Below, in pieces: positions 46,209 through 54,536 of a DNA stretch of 64,000 bases. A model generated the notes under the pieces. The model had not been told where the DNA came from and searched no databases. It saw only the letters and a list, made by a program, of their open reading frames with translations. The stretch's first letter is position 1; each line of letters begins with the position of its first letter. Source of the stretch: Ignavibacteriales bacterium (GTDB taxonomy: Bacteria; Bacteroidota; Ignavibacteria; Ignavibacteriales; Ignavibacteriaceae); NCBI GenBank assembly GCA_012517155.1, contig JAAYVN010000088.1:1-64000 (forward strand). The letters run 5' to 3'. The position numbers and the translations under genes were made by a program.

Positions 46209-48845
46209 TTATTTAATTAAAATCAATTTTTTGGTTTCAGAGAAACCATCTGTTGTCATGCGGTAAAAATATACTCCCGAGGGGAGTGTGGCGGCATTGA
46301 AAACAACTGAGTAATTACCCGGTGTTTTATGTTCATCAACTAACACAGCAATCTCACTTCCGCTTGCGTCAAAAACCTTCAGCCGAACATCACCTGCCAC
46401 AGGGAGCTGATAATTTATAATAGTAAGAGAATTGAAGGGATTTGGGTAGTTTTGTTTTAATTCATAGGAAGAGATTTCAGGCGTGGAATTTTCGAGTCCG
46501 GTAGCCGAAGGAAGCGTGCATACGAAAGCACTTCTGCCATGAGTGAAAGCAAACATTTTATTTGTACTTTTCTGAAGAACTAATTCGTCGACCGGCACGT
46601 AATCGGGCATACCGGTAGTAGCATGGGTCCAAGTTGTGCCATTATTGGTAGTTTCGTAAACCCCTGTCTCAGTTCCAATATACAGTCTGTTTGGAATTGT
46701 GGGGTGAATAACGAGTGAATGAACAGGGACATCGGGGAGATTGGAGGAGATATCAGTCCAAGATGAGCCTTGATTAGTTGAATAATAAACATGGTTTGCA
46801 GGGGTGGAATTTTTATATCCAGAGTAGCAGGCATAAATTTTCTGTTTATTACCAGGGTCAACAACAATTCTGCGGACCCAGGACCCGAGATTATTGCCGG
46901 GAGTAATTTCATTCCACAGTTCAAAACCGGATGCAGGATTCAGGGAGGTGCACTTGAAAATCTTGCCATTGGTGGTTCCTGCGAATCCAAGGTAATTAGC
47001 ATTAGCTCCAACGACGGTAACCGCGCTAATTTTATAACCGGAAGCAAGCGAAGTGCTGCTAGATTGAGTCCAGTTAGAGGTACTATCAGCAGTAATCCAT
47101 ACCTTGTCAGAGCCAGCAATAAGTACACGGGTATTCTCAGGGTTCATAGCAAATGGAGCAATAAATAGGCAGAGAGAAGAATTTTTAGCATCTGTAAGAC
47201 CGTTAAGGCATTCCCACCAGGAGGTTCCCGCATCTTTTGTTTTATGCATGGCAAGGAAAACGTATTCCTCATAAGCCACGTTAGCATTGGACTGATCAAC
47301 TGCGGCAAAACCACCATCGCCTCCATAGACCATAGCCCAGTTTATACCAGAGCCATAATAAGAGAGATGCCCATTATCCTGAGTTCCGCCGTGATAGGTA
47401 GCACCCGAGTAAGAAACCGCACCGCCATAGAACTGGGTGATAGCGAGACCATTATTCAGAGATACCCAGTTAGCCCCGCCATTAGTGGACTTATAAATTC
47501 CGCCGTCGTTTCCCGAATAGAGGACGCCGGAAGTATTGGGATCGAAAACGATTGAATGATGGTCAGCATGAACAAAGGGAGTACCGTAATAGGTATGCCA
47601 GAAAGTCAATTGCGACCATGAATTTCCTTTGTTAGTTGATTTCATCATATCCACGCCGCCGACATAGACATTATTATTATTGAACGGATCAACAGCAATA
47701 ACGTTATTGTACCACCCCTGGGTGCCAAGATACGAGCGGTTGGAAACTGAGGTAAGTCTGGGAGGAGTTGGGAGCAGGGTCCAAGATGATCCGGCATCAG
47801 TGGTTTTATAGATACCTTTTAATCCATATTCGGGGGCATCGTTATTTGTGGACTGAATGACAGCATAGGCTGTATTTGCAGTAACCGGGTCTTTTGCGAA
47901 AGCGATACGCTTATATCCAGAGGCAGGCAAGCCGGAAGAAACTTTGGACCAGGACGTTCCTCCGTTAGTTGTTTTATAAATACCACCGAGAGTGGAACCA
48001 TTTTCGTTGACCGCAAAAACAATGGTTGAAGAAGAGAAGGGGATAACGTCTGTCCCATTAAAGCCATTATGGGCAGTGTTAGCTGAGCTTATTTTAGTCC
48101 AGGATGAGCCGGAATCAGTTGATTTATAGAGACCCCCATTCTGATAATAGGAGCCGACTCCATGTTTGAAATTATAAGCTTTTGTAACAGCGTAAAGATT
48201 ACCTGAAGGATCGAAAGCAAGCTGATTGATATTTTTAAAGTTCCAGGGGACGGTAGTAGCAGCCAGGAGAGTCCAGGATTCACCAAAATCAGTTGATTTA
48301 TAAATTCCACCGCCATAAACAGCGTCTGAGTTTCCCCATCCTTCTCCGGTTCCGGCAAAAACGATATTTTCATTATAAGGGTCACGGACCATGCAGCCGA
48401 TAGCGATCTGAGTGCCACCGTCAAGTTTTGGAGTCCAGCTTGAGCCGCCGTTGGTAGATTTCCAGATGCCACCGCTAACGGAGCCGATCAGGATATGATT
48501 GGAGTTTGAGGATTTAATGACTACCCCCCGGATTCTTCCGCCTATGTTACCCGGTCCGAGGGATGTCCAGGAAAGGGCGAGTTCTGATTTATTAAGGGGA
48601 ATTTTATTGAAAAGGCGGGTATGCTCTGCTGCTTTAATTCTTGCAGCGGGGTCGATAAAGCCGTTTTCGCCAGCAATCATATGAAATCTGAATTCGATTG
48701 CACCATAGGGGTCATCCTTGACACCCTGAATCGGAGCGACATCAGGAGGAGGTGATCCTGTAGGTTTCAGGATAAAAAGAGAAATGAGGAGGGATATAAC
48801 AAGGAGGGCGAGAAGAATCAATGGTGATTTTGTATTCAATTTCAT
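46209..48845 (-). CDS. secreted BNR/Asp-box repeat protein with T9SS sorting domain
   Basis: An 878-residue secreted protein. The first ~28 residues form a signal peptide or anchor (LLALLVISLLISLFIL). The body holds about ten Asp-box motifs (S/T-x-D/N-x-G-x-S/T-W), for instance STNGGSSWT, STDFGESWT, TTDAGSSWT and STNKGNSWS, which fold as a beta-propeller of the sialidase/sortilin (VPS10) type. No sialidase Arg triad or other catalytic set was recognised, so a binding or adhesive role is as likely as a glycosidase. The C-terminus (about 795-878) is a type IX sorting domain with NYPNPFNSLTIINYQLP and ending KKLILIK. It is the second of three T9SS cargo genes here. Confidence 0.85.
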   Translation of the reverse strand: MKLNTKSPLILLALLVISLLISLFILKPTGSPPPDVAPIQGVKDDPYGAIEFRFHMIAGENGFIDPAARIKAAEHTRLFNKIPLNKSELALSWTSLGPGNIGGRIRGVVIKSSNSNHILIGSVSGGIWKSTNGGSSWTPKLDGGTQIAIGCMVRDPYNENIVFAGTGEGWGNSDAVYGGGIYKSTDFGESWTLLAATTVPWNFKNINQLAFDPSGNLYAVTKAYNFKHGVGSYYQNGGLYKSTDSGSSWTKISSANTAHNGFNGTDVIPFSSSTIVFAVNENGSTLGGIYKTTNGGTSWSKVSSGLPASGYKRIAFAKDPVTANTAYAVIQSTNNDAPEYGLKGIYKTTDAGSSWTLLPTPPRLTSVSNRSYLGTQGWYNNVIAVDPFNNNNVYVGGVDMMKSTNKGNSWSQLTFWHTYYGTPFVHADHHSIVFDPNTSGVLYSGNDGGIYKSTNGGANWVSLNNGLAITQFYGGAVSYSGATYHGGTQDNGHLSYYGSGINWAMVYGGDGGFAAVDQSNANVAYEEYVFLAMHKTKDAGTSWWECLNGLTDAKNSSLCLFIAPFAMNPENTRVLIAGSDKVWITADSTSNWTQSSSTSLASGYKISAVTVVGANANYLGFAGTTNGKIFKCTSLNPASGFELWNEITPGNNLGSWVRRIVVDPGNKQKIYACYSGYKNSTPANHVYYSTNQGSSWTDISSNLPDVPVHSLVIHPTIPNRLYIGTETGVYETTNNGTTWTHATTGMPDYVPVDELVLQKSTNKMFAFTHGRSAFVCTLPSATGLENSTPEISSYELKQNYPNPFNSLTIINYQLPVAGDVRLKVFDASGSEIAVLVDEHKTPGNYSVVFNAATLPSGVYFYRMTTDGFSETKKLILIK

Positions 48846-48977
48846 AAAATTACCTTATATAAATTCTTTCGAAAATTAGTTAAAAAAGGGAGACCACACA
48901 AGAGAAATGTTGACTATTCGCAGAAAGTTGTGATAATGGGAACAGGAAAATGGAAACAATTAGGGATAGATTTCAAG

Positions 48978-49032
48978 ATGGCTTTACCACGGCTTTAGTA
49001 CGGCTTTACCACGGCTTTTCCACGGCTTTACA
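48978..49032 (+). repeat. 11-base tandem repeat, five copies
   Basis: Five consecutive 11-base units with consensus ACGGCTTTACC (ATGGCTTTACC, ACGGCTTTAGT, ACGGCTTTACC, ACGGCTTTTCC, ACGGCTTTACA). The period is one helical turn. It lies upstream (5') of the BNR protein gene. Confidence 0.85.
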
Positions 49033-49184
49033 ATAATGTAAAGGGCATTTTTGAGATAATTGCCAAAAAGAATAATTAACAACTAACAAGGTTTATTCGT
49101 TGATAAGAATCCTACTCAGAGAAGAAGACGGAATCCGACTCAGTCGGAGGAAAACGGGAAAAAGATAAAAAGGTTAAAAGGTTT

Positions 49185-49201
49185 AGTTGTTGATTTGTTA
49201 A
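49185..49201 (+). repeat. dispersed 17-base repeat AGTTGTTGATTTGTTAA, copy 1
   Basis: An exact second copy in the same orientation is at 59277-59293, again between genes. Both are embedded in G/T-rich simple sequence. Confidence 0.6.
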
Positions 49202-49261
49202 TCTGCCTTTCCCGATTCACTTAACAGGCAGAGAAAAACCTTATATGATTGTTTTACAATA

Positions 49262-49327
49262 AATGACCACCTAATGACAGCAGAGCATAATGACGGCGCA
49301 GCCAAATGACAACTTAATGACAGCGAA
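49262..49327 (+). repeat. irregular AATGAC array
   Basis: AATGAC occurs five times in about 65 bases (AAATGACCACC, TAATGACAGCAGAG, TAATGACGGCGCAG, AAATGACAAC, TTAATGACAGCGAA) with spacers of 5-10 bases. The last copy, TTAATGACAGCGAA (49314-49327), recurs inverted at 51428-51441. Confidence 0.7.
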
Positions 49328-49401
49328 ACATTTTGCAGGAAATAGTAAATATATTATTATATTAACAAACCAAAATATTATTTACTGAAAGAGTAAAATA
49401 A

Positions 49402-49545
49402 ATGAAAAAAACATACATTCTTTTATTCCTGATAATCTTCACCCATGTATCCTTTGCCACCATCCGCTATGTCAGCAAGACGGGGAGCAGCACACCTCCT
49501 TACACAAGCTGGCTGATTCGATTTTACCGAAACTTTCGAAAATAA
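49402..49545 (+). pseudogene. truncated start of a secreted beta-helix-type protein
   Basis: A 47-codon frame: a signal peptide (MKKTYILLFLIIFTHVSFA) followed by TIRYVSKTGSSTPPYTSW and then an unrelated tail LIRFYRNFRK and stop. The xxYVSKTGSSTPPYTSW block is the usual first strand of large secreted right-handed beta-helix proteins with T9SS tails in this bacterial group, where it continues with ATAAxxI-type repeats. Here the homology stops abruptly after the Trp, so the gene looks like a remnant left by a deletion. Expression as a short peptide is possible but nothing supports a function. Confidence 0.65.
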
Positions 49546-49653
49546 AGAATGATATGTGGATTTTAAAATAAATATTGATAATCGATAAGGATGTGAATTT
49601 ATTTTTCACTTACTTAATAAAATAGCAGCAATAAGAAACATTAGGCAGATAAA

Positions 49654-51306
49654 ATGAAAAAAATAATTATCATCAGTTTTCTATTACAGATAGTTTTTTC
49701 CGTGTATTGTTATTCCCAGTTTAACGGTTATTACGGAAAAATAAATAAAAAACCTGCATATGCTTGTCCAAACCCGATAGTATCACTTGGAGATCAAAAT
49801 AACGATGGTTATGACGATTTTATGATATGCGAATGGCAGGGTCAATTATGGGGTGGGCAATATGATACCCTATATACATTTTATTTTTATAAGGGGGGAG
49901 AAGTATTGGATACTGTACCATACTATAAATTTTCAATTCCATACGCAATAACATACGGTCCTAAAAAAATAATAGTAAAAGACATCAACCGGGATGGGTA
50001 TAAAGACATAATAGTTGCATTGACAAGAATCACACAAACCCCTCCCTTTATATACACTGCGATGCTACATGTATATTACTGTGGACCGGTATTGGATAGT
50101 ATCCCAGATCAGATTGTGAATAGCCCAGATGGAGCCTCAAAAGAATGGGGAAGGGGTGTAACGCTAATAAAAGATTTTGACGGAACCGGAATTGAAGAAC
50201 TAGCCTGTTATGACCCAAACACACCATTCAGCAGTTCACAATGGGGAACTATGTACTTCTATAAAATAGAGAACGGATATATAGACACAATACCATTTAA
50301 GACAACAGCGGGGAATTCTATAGAAAGAGACAAATCTCATAGCCTACATTCAATAGATATCAATAATGATGGATTGGCAGATATTATCATTTCCGGGGAT
50401 AAAAAAAATTCAGGCGGTTATGCTGAATCAGCATTTAAGAAAATATATCTGGGTAATCCGGATTGGGATATAACAACCCCATCTCAGGAATTCAGGACAA
50501 TATGGGACCAATATCAGATAGAGATGCTACGTAGTTTCGTTTTCATCAAAGATATAAACAGAGATGGGAAAGTGGATTTGATTTCGGATTATGTGGGAGA
50601 TCCATACTGGCACAAAGGAGCGATAAAGAACGGAGGCTATCCGGTGGATACGACAATATGGAAGACCTTGAACACATCAAATGGATACTTAACAACAGAA
50701 ATAGCCGAGGAGATAGACGCAAACGGAGACGGAATAAATGATTTGCTGGTAAAGATGTTCGGACTTGGTACACATGATACATATCTCTGGTTGGGGACAA
50801 GAAATTTTCAACAATTCCCGACAAAAAAATGGAGAGCTCAAGAACAATGGGAAGGAAGATTTTCGGGAAATATAGGAGACGTAAATGGAGATGGTGCAGA
50901 TGACATATTTATCGGACAGTGTCATCAAGATTATTTAACCGGACCCGGGAAAGTGCAAATATTTCTGGGAGATACAAGTGTTCATGTGGATACAACAATG
51001 GGTACTGAAGAAGAGAATAAGATGCCCCGAGATTACCAATTGCTCGCTGCTTACCCAAATCCCTTTAATCCGGAAACAGTAATCAGTTATCAGTTACCGG
51101 TAAACAGTAAAGTGATTTTAGGGATATATGACATTCTTGGGAGGGAGGTATCAAAGCTGGTGGATGCGGAACAGGAAGCAGGAAAGCATGAAGTCAGATT
51201 TAACGGTAGCGGACTTGCGAGCGGGGTGTACATAGTCAGGTGTTCATACCGGCAAAGCGATGGGCTGGAAGTAATAAACTCGTTAAAAATAGAACTAATA
51301 AAATAG
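49654..51306 (+). CDS. secreted FG-GAP/VCBS-type propeller protein with T9SS sorting domain
   Basis: A 550-residue secreted protein with a signal peptide ending near YCYSQF. At least six calcium-binding loops of the D-x-N-x-D-G-x-x-D type mark FG-GAP/VCBS propeller blades: DQNNDGYDDFMI, DINRDGYKDIIV, DINNDGLADIII, DINRDGKVDLIS, DANGDGINDLLV and DVNGDGADDIFI. The C-terminal ~80 residues are a type IX sorting domain (AYPNPFNPETVISYQLP, ending SLKIELIK). The fold suggests an extracellular binding protein, comparable to the integrin alpha propeller; its ligand is unknown. It is flanked on both sides by short-repeat arrays and preceded by a truncated cargo gene. Confidence 0.88.
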   Translation: MKKIIIISFLLQIVFSVYCYSQFNGYYGKINKKPAYACPNPIVSLGDQNNDGYDDFMICEWQGQLWGGQYDTLYTFYFYKGGEVLDTVPYYKFSIPYAITYGPKKIIVKDINRDGYKDIIVALTRITQTPPFIYTAMLHVYYCGPVLDSIPDQIVNSPDGASKEWGRGVTLIKDFDGTGIEELACYDPNTPFSSSQWGTMYFYKIENGYIDTIPFKTTAGNSIERDKSHSLHSIDINNDGLADIIISGDKKNSGGYAESAFKKIYLGNPDWDITTPSQEFRTIWDQYQIEMLRSFVFIKDINRDGKVDLISDYVGDPYWHKGAIKNGGYPVDTTIWKTLNTSNGYLTTEIAEEIDANGDGINDLLVKMFGLGTHDTYLWLGTRNFQQFPTKKWRAQEQWEGRFSGNIGDVNGDGADDIFIGQCHQDYLTGPGKVQIFLGDTSVHVDTTMGTEEENKMPRDYQLLAAYPNPFNPETVISYQLPVNSKVILGIYDILGREVSKLVDAEQEAGKHEVRFNGSGLASGVYIVRCSYRQSDGLEVINSLKIELIK

Positions 51307-51339
51307 GAGTTTGAAATGAAGAAGATGCTACTGGTCAAG

Positions 51340-51381
51340 TAACGTTAATAACGTTTGTAACGTTTTTAACGTTTATAACGG
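51340..51381 (+). repeat. 9-base tandem repeat TAACGTTTN, first block
   Basis: Exactly phased 9-base units: TAACGTTAA, TAACGTTTG, TAACGTTTT, TAACGTTTA and a partial TAACGG. Each unit contains the self-complementary AACGTT. The array begins on the stop codon of the eight-codon frame at 51316. Confidence 0.9.
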
Positions 51382-51427
51382 ATAAAAGACAGTTGAGATA
51401 ATTCAGAGTCATTAATGGTCATTACGC

Positions 51428-51441
51428 TTCGCTGTCATTAA
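51428..51441 (-). repeat. inverted copy of TTAATGACAGCGAA
   Basis: The reverse complement of these 14 bases equals 49314-49327 exactly. The pair flanks the truncated beta-helix gene and the FG-GAP protein gene at a distance of about 2.1 kb. GTCATTAATGGTCATTA occurs around it twice in part. Confidence 0.7.
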
Positions 51442-51484
51442 TGGTCATTAAGTTGAATGAATGGATGAATGGATGAATGAAGGT

Positions 51485-51513
51485 CGTTTGTAACGTTTAT
51501 AACGTTTGTAACA
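51485..51513 (+). repeat. 9-base tandem repeat TAACGTTTN, second block
   Basis: CGTTTG, TAACGTTTA, TAACGTTTG, TAACA, in the same orientation and phase pattern as the block at 51340, about 100 bases away. Confidence 0.85.
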
Positions 51514-51691
51514 TAAAGGGAGGACGGAAGACGGAAAGAGGTGGTTTTAGTCTAAAGCCGGGCTTCTGAATTCTGTGTTCTTGCGAAGCATACGTTTTAA
51601 CGCTTATAAAATCTTAAAGTGTTTTTTTTGGATTTGGTTCTGTTTAAATAAAATTGTAGTTTTAATCCGAAAAGATTAAAAAATTTGCTGA

Positions 51692-52786
51692 ATGGTAGTT
51701 GAGCGTGATATGATTCTTGAAGATCTTGGTTTTGATAACCTGCCTGAAAAATCGAAGTATGAGAATAGTGACGGCGAGTTCGTTCCGGGAAGAGTTGCAA
51801 TAGAACATAAAGAGAGATATGTTGTACTGACTGCTGAAGGTGAGTTCGAAGCGGAGGTTACGGGGAATTTACGTTTTTCTGCTAAAAGCCGCGAGGATTT
51901 CCCCGCGGTGGGTGATTGGGTTATGCTGAAAACTTTTGATTCCGGATTTGCGGTGATCCATAAGATTTATTCGCGTTATTCGGTTATTAAAAGAGAAGCG
52001 GCGGGGGAACATGGCACACAACAGATAATTGCCGCAAATATTGACTGCGCACTTATCTTACAAGCGGCTGACAGGGATTTTAATATCAACCGGCTTGAAA
52101 GATACCTTACTATTTGCTATGAGGCAAAGGTTACACCTGTAATTGTCATTAGCAAAACCGACCTCAGGGATCAGCAGGAAATGACTTTACTCCTTGATGA
52201 GATACGGGCAAGGATAAATGATGTTCCCGTTTTCCCAATCAGTAATCTGACACAAAGTGGTTATAGTCAACTGAAGGAAATACTTTCCGCCGGAAAAACT
52301 TATTGCGTACTGGGCTCTTCCGGTGTGGGCAAATCCACACTTATTAATAATCTGGCAGGGAGGGAAATTTTAAGGACAAGCGAAATCAGCGAGTCAACGA
52401 AAAAGGGAAGGCATACTACGAACCGGCGGGAACTTCATATACAACAAAACGGGAGTATTCTGGTTGACACTCCCGGAATGAGGGAGGTGGGAATTGCAGA
52501 TGCGGCAGGGGGACTTGAGATCACTTTCGGAGAAATTTTCCGTACGGGGAAGGAATGCAGGTTCAGCGATTGCAGGCATATACATGAGAAAGGATGCGCC
52601 GTTCTTAAAGCTGTTGAGGAGGGAGTGATTGACAGGAAGAGTTACGACAATTATCTAAAGATGGAAAAGGAACGTGAATTCTTCGAGATGACAGCAGCAG
52701 AAAGACATGAAAAGGAACGAGCATTTGGAAAAATGCTGAAGGATTATAAGAAGGGAAAGTTTGTTGATGGACGGGGGATTGAGTAA
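51692..52786 (+). CDS. rsgA: ribosome small-subunit-dependent GTPase A
   Basis: A 364-residue GTPase that acts in late maturation of the 30S ribosomal subunit. It has the circularly permuted motif order of this family: an N-terminal OB-fold (about 35-105, FPAVGDWVMLK), then G4 (SKTDL), G1 (GSSGVGKSTLINNL) and G3 (VDTPGMRE), and a C-terminal zinc knuckle CRFSDCRHIHEKGC. ATG 51692 has no clear ribosome binding site, and ATG 51710 (MILEDLGFDN) is a plausible alternative. It stands alone between repeat-rich sequence and gldA. Confidence 0.95.
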   Translation: MVVERDMILEDLGFDNLPEKSKYENSDGEFVPGRVAIEHKERYVVLTAEGEFEAEVTGNLRFSAKSREDFPAVGDWVMLKTFDSGFAVIHKIYSRYSVIKREAAGEHGTQQIIAANIDCALILQAADRDFNINRLERYLTICYEAKVTPVIVISKTDLRDQQEMTLLLDEIRARINDVPVFPISNLTQSGYSQLKEILSAGKTYCVLGSSGVGKSTLINNLAGREILRTSEISESTKKGRHTTNRRELHIQQNGSILVDTPGMREVGIADAAGGLEITFGEIFRTGKECRFSDCRHIHEKGCAVLKAVEEGVIDRKSYDNYLKMEKEREFFEMTAAERHEKERAFGKMLKDYKKGKFVDGRGIE

Positions 52787-52950
52787 TTTGCTGCGGAGGT
52801 TTGCTATTTCACAGAACTGTAATATAATTAAATATTATAATAGATTTCTCAGAAACAGCCTGATAGCGGAGCAACGAAAAAAATCTCTGTCAGGTGTGAA
52901 GTTACTTACGACAAAGGATTAACAGAATAATCAATAATTTTAGGTATCTA

Positions 52951-54060
52951 ATGATTGAAAACAGAGTTGTGTATAAATCAGTTTTTCCAGGGAAATTCAT
53001 TCAGGGGGAGGGTTTGATTGCAGAACTTGGGGAGATGATGAATTCATTCGGGGAGAAAGGGCTGATTCTTGCATCGTCAACCGTAAAGAGAAAGGTGCTT
53101 GATAAATATTCCGCCGGATATTCGAAAAGCAATATAAATATTGAAAAATTTAAGGGGGAATGTTCCGAAAAGGAGATAAACAGGGTAATGCAGACTGCAA
53201 TGAGGAATAATGCAGGGATAATTGCCGGCGCTGGAGGCGGGAAGGTGATAGATACCGCAAAGATTGTAGCCGACCGGTTGAATATTCCGGTGATTATTGT
53301 ACCAACAATTGCTTCCACTGATGCTCCTTGCAGCGGTTGTGCAGTAATTTATACAGATGACGGGGTGTTTGAATCTGTGGCTTATCAAAAAATGAATCCA
53401 CAGGTAGTGCTTGCGGATATGAATGTGATTGCAGAAGCTCCGGTACGATTTCTTGTAGCCGGCATGGGGGACGCGCTTGCGACCTGGTTTGAAGCAAGAT
53501 CGTGCGAAAGAAGCAAGTCGAAAAACGAATGCGGCGGATTAAGTTCCATGGCAGGGCTGGCGCTTGCCAAACTTTGTTACGATATGATTCTGGAGCATGG
53601 TGTTGCCGCCAAACAGGATTGTCAGAATAAAACCATCACTTCCGCATTATACCGGATTGTTGAAGCCAATATACTCCTCAGCGGAATTGGGTTCGAGAGT
53701 TCGGGGCTGGCTGCTGCCCACGCGATTCATAACGGGCTTTCCACACTGGAAGAGACGCATGCATATTATCATGGAGAGAAGGTGGCTTTCGGCACGCTTG
53801 CAGGACTTCACCTTACAGGGGCGCCCACTGATGAAATGGATACCGTATATTCTTTCTGCATCGAAACGGGTTTACCAGTTACTCTATCGGATATCGGGTT
53901 AGGGAATGCAACCAAAGAGGAACTGATGAAGGCGGCGGAGAAAGCCTGCGCACCGCAGGACAGTATTCACCACGAGGTTGGGAATATTACACCCGGAATG
54001 GTGCTTAATGCAATGATTGATGCTGATGAAACGGGAAGGATGAAAATTAAAAACAAGTAA
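52951..54060 (+). CDS. gldA: glycerol dehydrogenase (NAD-dependent)
   Basis: A 369-residue iron-type alcohol dehydrogenase-fold enzyme oxidising glycerol to dihydroxyacetone, or the reverse. NAD-binding GAGGGKVIDTAKIVAD is near residue 92, followed by PTIASTDAPCS; the metal ligands are Asp in GMGDALATWFEARSCERS, His in AAHAIHNGL and His in YHGEKVAFG. Almost all of these blocks are as in E. coli GldA. Glycerol-1-phosphate dehydrogenase is a more distant alternative. A small membrane peptide gene follows 33 bases later. Confidence 0.93.
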   Translation: MIENRVVYKSVFPGKFIQGEGLIAELGEMMNSFGEKGLILASSTVKRKVLDKYSAGYSKSNINIEKFKGECSEKEINRVMQTAMRNNAGIIAGAGGGKVIDTAKIVADRLNIPVIIVPTIASTDAPCSGCAVIYTDDGVFESVAYQKMNPQVVLADMNVIAEAPVRFLVAGMGDALATWFEARSCERSKSKNECGGLSSMAGLALAKLCYDMILEHGVAAKQDCQNKTITSALYRIVEANILLSGIGFESSGLAAAHAIHNGLSTLEETHAYYHGEKVAFGTLAGLHLTGAPTDEMDTVYSFCIETGLPVTLSDIGLGNATKEELMKAAEKACAPQDSIHHEVGNITPGMVLNAMIDADETGRMKIKNK

Positions 54061-54093
54061 TTGCATTTGGAATAATGATCAAGCGGAGGTTTT

Positions 54094-54189
54094 ATGCATC
54101 TTGGGATTAGTGAAGTGATTCTGATAATTATTGTTGCGGTGGTCATCGCTGCCGTTTTGCTTGTACGTTTTCTGAAGAGGAAAATGTGA
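54094..54189 (+). CDS. 31-residue TatA-like single-span membrane peptide
   Basis: A small frame with a very good ribosome binding site (GCGGAGG, spacing 5) encoding MHLGISEVILIIIVAVVIAA and then VLLVRFLKRKM. It has a short polar N-terminus with Gly-Ile-Ser-Glu, one hydrophobic segment of about 18 residues, and a basic end. The arrangement resembles the first 30 residues of TatA/TatE (GIxEL followed by an apolar helix), but the amphipathic helix and acidic region of TatA are missing. It could be a membrane-bound small protein or a truncated TatA-like gene. Its position after gldA says little about function. Confidence 0.55.
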   Translation: MHLGISEVILIIIVAVVIAAVLLVRFLKRKM

Positions 54190-54536
54190 AAACAGAATAT
54201 ACTTAAGAGGCAATACCTGTTTTCGAAAAATATTTTATGTAATTGGGATAGATACGGATTGGGCAAAGTGATGTTGAAAATTTTAACAGTGGAGGGAATA
54301 TACATAAAAAGGCATCAATTTTTAAGAAAAATGGAGAATTTAAGAGAAACAGGGGGTGAATCTGAGGGGTCTGAATTCTTGAAATTAAGAAAAAAAGAAT
54401 TTCCGATTTGCATTAATTAAAAAAAGTGAAGAAAAAGAGGAGAAAAAGGGGTATTTGTGGAATTATTCGTGGTATAATTTTTGCGTATCAAAGGCAGATA
54501 AAACAGAAAATTATTTATTAATAACCGGAAAAAATA
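54190..54536. other. gene-free gap upstream of nifJ
   Basis: About 350 A/T-rich bases. A 49-codon plus-strand frame (54271-54420) has a poor ribosome binding site and a low-complexity, Lys/Glu-rich product, and is probably not a gene. No hairpin terminator or known riboswitch was noticed. The promoter of nifJ should lie in the last 100 bases. Confidence 0.5.

Larger units (their letters stand above)
48846..49401. other. repeat-rich intergenic region upstream of the FG-GAP protein locus
   Basis: About 550 bases without a gene, between the minus-strand BNR protein and a truncated gene at 49402. It contains an 11-base tandem array (48978-49032), a perfect palindrome TCCGACT-C-AGTCGGA (49134-49148), a 17-base dispersed repeat (49185-49201) and an irregular AATGAC array (49262-49327). 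The last part before 49402 is A/T-rich and may be a promoter. Confidence 0.6.
51307..51691. other. repeat-rich intergenic region downstream of the FG-GAP protein gene
   Basis: About 385 bases holding an eight-codon frame with a good ribosome binding site (51316-51342, AGGAG upstream, MKKMLLVK then stop), a 9-base tandem array (51340-51381, and again 51485-51513), direct and inverted copies of GTCATTAATG (51409-51452) and a GAATGAATGGATGAATGGATGAATGA stretch described as ATGA/ATGG repeats (51454-51480). No longer coding frame was recognised. The region just before 51692 is A/T-rich. Confidence 0.6.

Noticed and set aside
49262-49327. AATGAC array considered as a CRISPR array
   Set aside because: Units are too short, spacers are 5-10 bases and irregular, and no cas gene is in the window.
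52787-52950. CCTGA/TCAGG inverted pair upstream of gldA as a riboswitch or terminator
   Set aside because: The pairing is only five bases with a long A-rich loop and no T-run.
54271-54420. 49-codon plus-strand frame upstream of nifJ
   Set aside because: Poor ribosome binding site and Lys/Glu-rich low-complexity product; it is reported only in the gap description.
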